Of a stretch of DNA of 42,251 nucleotides, positions 41,137 to 42,251 are shown piece after piece. Location: NCBI GenBank assembly GCA_016840035.1, contig JAEOTC010000055.1:1-42251 (forward strand), in the 5' to 3' direction. The notes beneath the pieces were generated by a model. It saw only the letters and a list, made by a program, of their open reading frames with translations. It ran no database searches and had not been told where the DNA came from. Made by a program: the position numbers and the translations under genes. Each line of letters begins with the position of its first letter. Positions within the stretch are counted from its first letter, which is position 1. This DNA comes from Candidatus Hodarchaeota archaeon. Lineage in GTDB: Archaea; Asgardarchaeota; Heimdallarchaeia; Hodarchaeales; Hodarchaeaceae.

Positions 41137-42251
41137 TTGCAGAAACGGAAAATTATTCATCGTAGAAGTCGAAAAGATCAGTTTATTGGAGTTTGGAAGC
41201 GATATTATGAAATAAAACATGGTATTGTGGGACTTTTCATTGTAGTTGTCTTTGTTGCAATGGCAATAAGTGCACCAATTTTCTTTCCTCGATACCCAGG
41301 AGAATTAGCACGTGTTGGGCCAAATTATGCTGCTCCTGACTGGACTCGATTTACAGATCCAAATGCTCCCCCTGTAAAAAATTATCTGGCAGATTCAAAT
41401 TTTGAAGATGAATCAGCCTGGAATATTTCCTCAACAAACTTCTACACAGGTGCACCAGATGATCATGGTTCATTTGAGTTTGATTCTTCTGATTACACCT
41501 CTGGATCAAAATCGATTAAATTAACACTTACAGATAATAGTACAAGTTCATATTCCCCGACATCGATTAAAGCAGTAACTAATTTCCAATATGAATATTC
41601 CACACCATTATGGGTGATGGTGAAATATAAGATGAAATCTAACATCACAGGAGATATGAACCCAAATTCAGTTATCCCTTACATTCGTTTCATTATGCCT
41701 CCTGATAACCCGTTGGGGCCTGTAGCTGATTATCTTGCTAGAATTGATGTTAGACCACGATATCCAACCGAATGGGCAACTTACACCCGTAATATAACAT
41801 ACCTCGCATTTGTCTATGTATTCGAACCTAATTCAACTGTAAATTTCGAATTTGGATTAGAATATTCCCGAACTAATATTAACTCAAGTGAAACTGGAGT
41901 AGCAAGCTTTTGGTTCGATGATTTCGAAGTAGTATGTTTTTCTTCCTTCTGGGGTCCACTCGGAACAACTGATAAAGGTCAGGATGTAATGGCCCAGTTG
42001 TTTTGGGGATGTCAAGTCTCATTGTATGTAGGGATAATTGCTACAGCTATAGGGGTGATTGTTGGCCTTATAGTTGGATTAGTTGCAGGGTATTTTTCTG
42101 GGGTTATAGATGAACTATTAATGCGTATAGTGGATTTCTTTTTGATAATCCCTACTTTACCAATTATGATGGTGCTTGCAGCGGTCCTAAGTCCGAGTAT
42201 AGAAGTAACTACGATGATAATCGCCATATTCGCATGGCCTGGACCTTCAAG
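41137..42251 (+). CDS. ABC transporter permease, DppC/OppC family, with a large extracytoplasmic insert; cut at the right edge
   Basis: The frame is open from after a stop at 41074-41076 to the window end (about 371 codons). The N-terminus is basic, and the first membrane helix is at about 29-50. The permease core begins at about residue 272 with GPLGTTDKGQDVMAQLFWG, the equivalent of the usual GTDDxGRDVLSR element, then helices at about 290-315 and 330-350. Between them lie about 220 residues where the family has some 30-40. That insert reads like a beta-sandwich carbohydrate-binding module: NFEDESAWNISS, YTSGSKSIKLTL and FWFDDFEVV at its end. Start choice: TTG 41137, with GGTG 6 nt before; GTG 41125 or 41128 are alternatives. 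The C-terminal core, including the EAA loop, is outside the window. Confidence 0.88.
   Translation, partial: MQKRKIIHRRSRKDQFIGVWKRYYEIKHGIVGLFIVVVFVAMAISAPIFFPRYPGELARVGPNYAAPDWTRFTDPNAPPVKNYLADSNFEDESAWNISSTNFYTGAPDDHGSFEFDSSDYTSGSKSIKLTLTDNSTSSYSPTSIKAVTNFQYEYSTPLWVMVKYKMKSNITGDMNPNSVIPYIRFIMPPDNPLGPVADYLARIDVRPRYPTEWATYTRNITYLAFVYVFEPNSTVNFEFGLEYSRTNINSSETGVASFWFDDFEVVCFSSFWGPLGTTDKGQDVMAQLFWGCQVSLYVGIIATAIGVIVGLIVGLVAGYFSGVIDELLMRIVDFFLIIPTLPIMMVLAAVLSPSIEVTTMIIAIFAWPGPS

Noticed and set aside
1..42251. Search by eye for tRNA genes, insertion sequences and prophage
   Set aside because: No cloverleaf with a GTTC-A-A arm, transposase frame, terminal repeats or phage structural genes were seen; gaps are all under about 300 bp. 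Intron-split tRNAs could be missed by eye.

Overview
The window is a gene-dense, AT-rich piece of an archaeal chromosome. Evidence for an archaeon is: an archaeal-type asparagine synthetase (AS-AR) at the left edge, separate korD/A/B/C subunit genes, UPF0251/DUF134 and DUF5320 proteins, TATA-like boxes about 25-30 nt before inferred starts, GGTG/GGAGGT ribosome binding sites, frequent TTG and GTG starts, and T-run terminators. An Asgard (Promethearchaeota), perhaps Heimdall-like, source would fit the eukaryote-like two-subunit ATP citrate lyase and a possible longin-like protein. That placement is inference; the window has no rRNA or ribosomal-protein marker. I found no tRNA, rRNA, insertion sequence, CRISPR array or obviously broken gene.

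Layout. 1-5.3 kb: partial AS-AR diverging from an Lrp/AsnC regulator, a GNAT acetyltransferase, an MMPL/RND-type membrane protein and a zinc-ribbon membrane protein. 5.5-8.7 kb: both subunits of ATP citrate lyase. 8.9-15.1 kb: zinc-ribbon and plain membrane proteins, an alpha/beta hydrolase, a D-cysteine desulfhydrase-like PLP enzyme and an MFS exporter. 15.3-18.7 kb: isocitrate dehydrogenase, a small possible longin-like protein, a zinc-finger protein and an O-methyltransferase. 19.0-21.1 kb: a compact cluster of two DUF134 DNA-binding proteins around a DUF5320 protein and a methyltransferase, with a repeated palindromic motif between the first two genes. 21.2-24.4 kb: a secreted clostripain-like protease with a C-terminal anchor and zinc ribbon, and a TM2 protein. 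24.5-32.2 kb: aconitase, an HdrA-MvhD fusion, and 2-oxoglutarate:ferredoxin oxidoreductase with korC on the opposite strand. 32.2-42.3 kb: a double GNAT, a large unknown membrane protein, an FtsX-type permease, several small membrane proteins and two oligopeptide/sugar ABC permease genes on opposite strands, the second carrying a large extracytoplasmic insert and running off the right edge.

How they work together. ATP citrate lyase, aconitase, isocitrate dehydrogenase and 2-oxoglutarate:ferredoxin oxidoreductase all lie within 27 kb. Together they link succinyl-CoA with acetyl-CoA plus oxaloacetate, which is the citrate half of the reductive TCA cycle. The HdrA-MvhD gene in the kor operon suggests an electron-transfer (possibly bifurcating) partner for ferredoxin. 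No citrate synthase is in the window. The protease, ABC permeases, D-cysteine desulfhydrase-like enzyme and asparagine synthetase suggest that peptides and amino acids are also handled. The best candidates for something undescribed are the DUF134/DUF5320 cluster with its TTTTGTGCAAT operator, the ABC permease with the sensor-like insert, and the KOR-HdrA arrangement.
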